Shown here piece by piece: positions 62,960 through 64,000 of a DNA stretch of 64,000 nucleotides. Source of the DNA: JAKFWF01 sp963732635 (GTDB lineage: Bacteria > Pseudomonadota > Alphaproteobacteria > Rhizobiales > Hyphomicrobiaceae). Where the stretch lies: NCBI GenBank assembly GCA_963732635.1, contig CAVTAL010000003.1, positions 181,451 to 245,450 on the forward strand, in the 5' to 3' direction. Under the pieces are notes generated by a model that was not told the DNA's origin, did no database searches, and saw only the letters and a program-made list of their open reading frames with translations. The position numbers and the translations under genes are program-made. Position 1 is the first letter of the stretch, and the number at the start of each line of letters is the position of its first letter.

Positions 62960-63330
62960 GCATTCCTGTCTATGTCGTGATGGTCCGATTCGATGAACTC
63001 GACGCCAATAGGATTACGCTGGTCGACCACGTCCTCAGTAGTGATGGTAGTGACTGGTTCCGCTTCAACGGCGTGACGTGGCTTCTGGCGTCGAATACCC
63101 CACTTGGGACGCTCAATGAACGCCTCAAAGTGAGCCTAAGACCCCTAGATAGCTTCATCGTCATGCGAGTAGACCCCCAGGACTATGTAGGCTCGGCACC
63201 ACCAGAGACATGGAACTGGCTGCGTAGGGTCTCTCAGACGAATGCTCTTCTGAGCCCGTTCGTGTCTACAGGCCTATTACCGAACAATCCCAACGCCCTC
63301 TACGGCGACGGGAAGCCGCCGAGGAAATGA
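62956..63330 (+). CDS. possible Cas2/SinR-like ferredoxin-fold protein, accessory cassette gene 3
   Basis: A 124-residue protein. The pattern hydrophobic strand (VYVVMVRF), a helix, FRFNGVTWLLAS, a short helix, and a hydrophobic strand with a basic-acidic tail (DSFIVMRVDPQD) then PPETWNWL, is reminiscent of short SinR/VapD/Cas2-like proteins, but there is no CRISPR or toxin-antitoxin partner here and no decisive catalytic residue is seen. It is the last gene of a three-gene unit with less GC-biased codons, 121 bp before tRNA-Gly. Confidence 0.5.
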   Translation: MSIPVYVVMVRFDELDANRITLVDHVLSSDGSDWFRFNGVTWLLASNTPLGTLNERLKVSLRPLDSFIVMRVDPQDYVGSAPPETWNWLRRVSQTNALLSPFVSTGLLPNNPNALYGDGKPPRK

Positions 63331-63451
63331 CGAACAGGCTGACTTGCGAAAGCTGTCGCGATTTGCTCTAAGTCGTGCCACGCAGCACGAAAGTGTCGCG
63401 AGCCGAAAGAGCGCCAAGTAACAACCAATAATACGCTAAGTAATTGTTTTT

Positions 63452-63525
63452 GCGGGTGTAGCTCAATGGTAGAGCAGCAGCCTTCCAAGCTGAATACGAG
63501 GGTTCGATTCCCTTCACCCGCTCCA
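63452..63525 (+). tRNA. tRNA-Gly (TCC anticodon)
   Basis: A 74-nt cloverleaf: acceptor GCGGGTG/CACCCGC, D-arm GCTCAATGGTAGAGC, anticodon loop CTTCCAA, T-loop GGTTCGATTCC, discriminator T and encoded CCA. No direct repeat of its 3' end is visible elsewhere in the window. Confidence 0.95.
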
Positions 63526-64000
63526 AGATTTGTGCAGCATGGCTTGCCAACGTCGCAAGCGCTCTGGTGGGGTGCGTGCGGCTTGGCGCAAATTTGCGCG
63601 CTGCCCGGCGGCAACTGGGAATAATCATCGGATTGACGCGTTGTCGTCTCGGAACATGACCCCAGTGGGTAGGTCCACATGGAGCAGTTGGTCGGCGCGC
63701 GATGATCTCGACGGAGTTCGAATTCCGCGAGGCCGCGCGCTGCGCACCGGGATTTGGTATCGGGCCCCCGCCCCGATCCAAATGACGACCTCGCCGCCCT
63801 TACGGCGGGGTCGTCTATCCGTTCCGCGACGCAGTTGGTCGCTGCATTGGCGGGTCGTACACAATTCGTTTGCTGCCGTGGATCGTGATCCGTGGTGCTT
63901 GCAGGCGCCATCTGGGCGACATATTTCGGGATGTGCATGCGCAAGACGGACGGCGGTTACAAGGCATTTGGACCGTCGAAGCACATCCCAGGGATCTGCG
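63526..64000. other. intergenic tail of the window
   Basis: No credible gene in 475 bp. A strong hairpin (GACGACC...GGTCGTC) lies at 63784-63815 without a T-run. The rest shows no pattern I recognise. Confidence 0.5.

Noticed and set aside
63452..63525. Attachment site for an integrated element at tRNA-Gly
   Set aside because: No direct repeat of the tRNA 3' end or integrase gene is visible in the window.
63300..63944. 214-codon reverse frame over tRNA-Gly
   Set aside because: It reads through the tRNA on the opposite strand; the NRTLVFSLEGCCSTIELHP peptide is a well-known spurious product of tRNA-Gly regions.

Overview
The window reads as a 64 kb piece of an alphaproteobacterial chromosome, most likely Hyphomicrobiales (Bradyrhizobium / Xanthobacteraceae-like). 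This rests on high GC, on a SURF1-thrC-M16 peptidase-GNAT run typical of that order, on a 6S RNA-like segment just before the 5-formyltetrahydrofolate cyclo-ligase gene, on a DUF1127 gene, and on a methylsuccinyl-CoA dehydrogenase-type enzyme of the ethylmalonyl-CoA pathway. Species cannot be named from the sequence alone.

Layout. 0-10 kb: a truncated AIM24-family gene, small hypotheticals, a HAD hydrolase, DUF983, gap, a PilZ protein, the 6S RNA-like segment with ygfA, a methyltransferase and a 2-keto-4-pentenoate hydratase-like enzyme. 10-12.4 kb: a palindrome- and repeat-rich stretch with a collagen-like/YadA-like outer-membrane protein, three 11-bp iterons carrying a DnaA-box sequence, and a relic of a type I restriction methylase. 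12.4-26 kb: mcd, a broken helix-hairpin-helix gene, a YihY/BrkB membrane protein, an ABC-2 exporter, ogt-VOC-DUF1127 opposite a YafY/WYL regulator with two palindromic operators, carA, an O-antigen-ligase-like protein, two cyclophilins and a frameshifted queA. 26-40 kb: an L,D-transpeptidase, an RND efflux pair, SURF1-thrC-M16-GNAT-GGDEF/EAL in a tight run, rlmB and tRNA-Tyr.

40.8-58.8 kb is a catabolic locus: a zinc alcohol dehydrogenase, a RraA-like aldolase, an IlvD/Edd sugar-acid dehydratase, TctA and TctB, a GntR/FCD regulator, an enolase-superfamily dehydratase, a 2-hydroxyacid dehydrogenase, an SDR, a complete dipeptide-type ABC importer, and a thiamine-diphosphate enzyme. Two divergent intergenic regions in it, about 10 kb apart, share one promoter/operator module: a minus-strand TTGACA-N17-TACGAA promoter plus paired TGATGCATYA palindromes exactly 21 bp apart. 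This ties up to four transcription units to one regulator, probably the GntR protein encoded beside one copy. It is the best candidate in the window for a coherent undescribed system, probably sugar-acid or oligosaccharide use.

58.9-64 kb: a MoaD-like carrier, an orphan xanthine-dehydrogenase-type large subunit, an ABC ATPase relic, a 40-codon ORF with strong RBS and terminator, a three-gene accessory cassette whose last protein resembles Cas2/SinR-like folds, and tRNA-Gly.

Quality caution: at least eight otherwise intact reading frames are interrupted by an apparent single extra base, and all eight shifts are +1, mostly in short homopolymer runs. Uncorrected insertion errors are a serious alternative to real gene decay.
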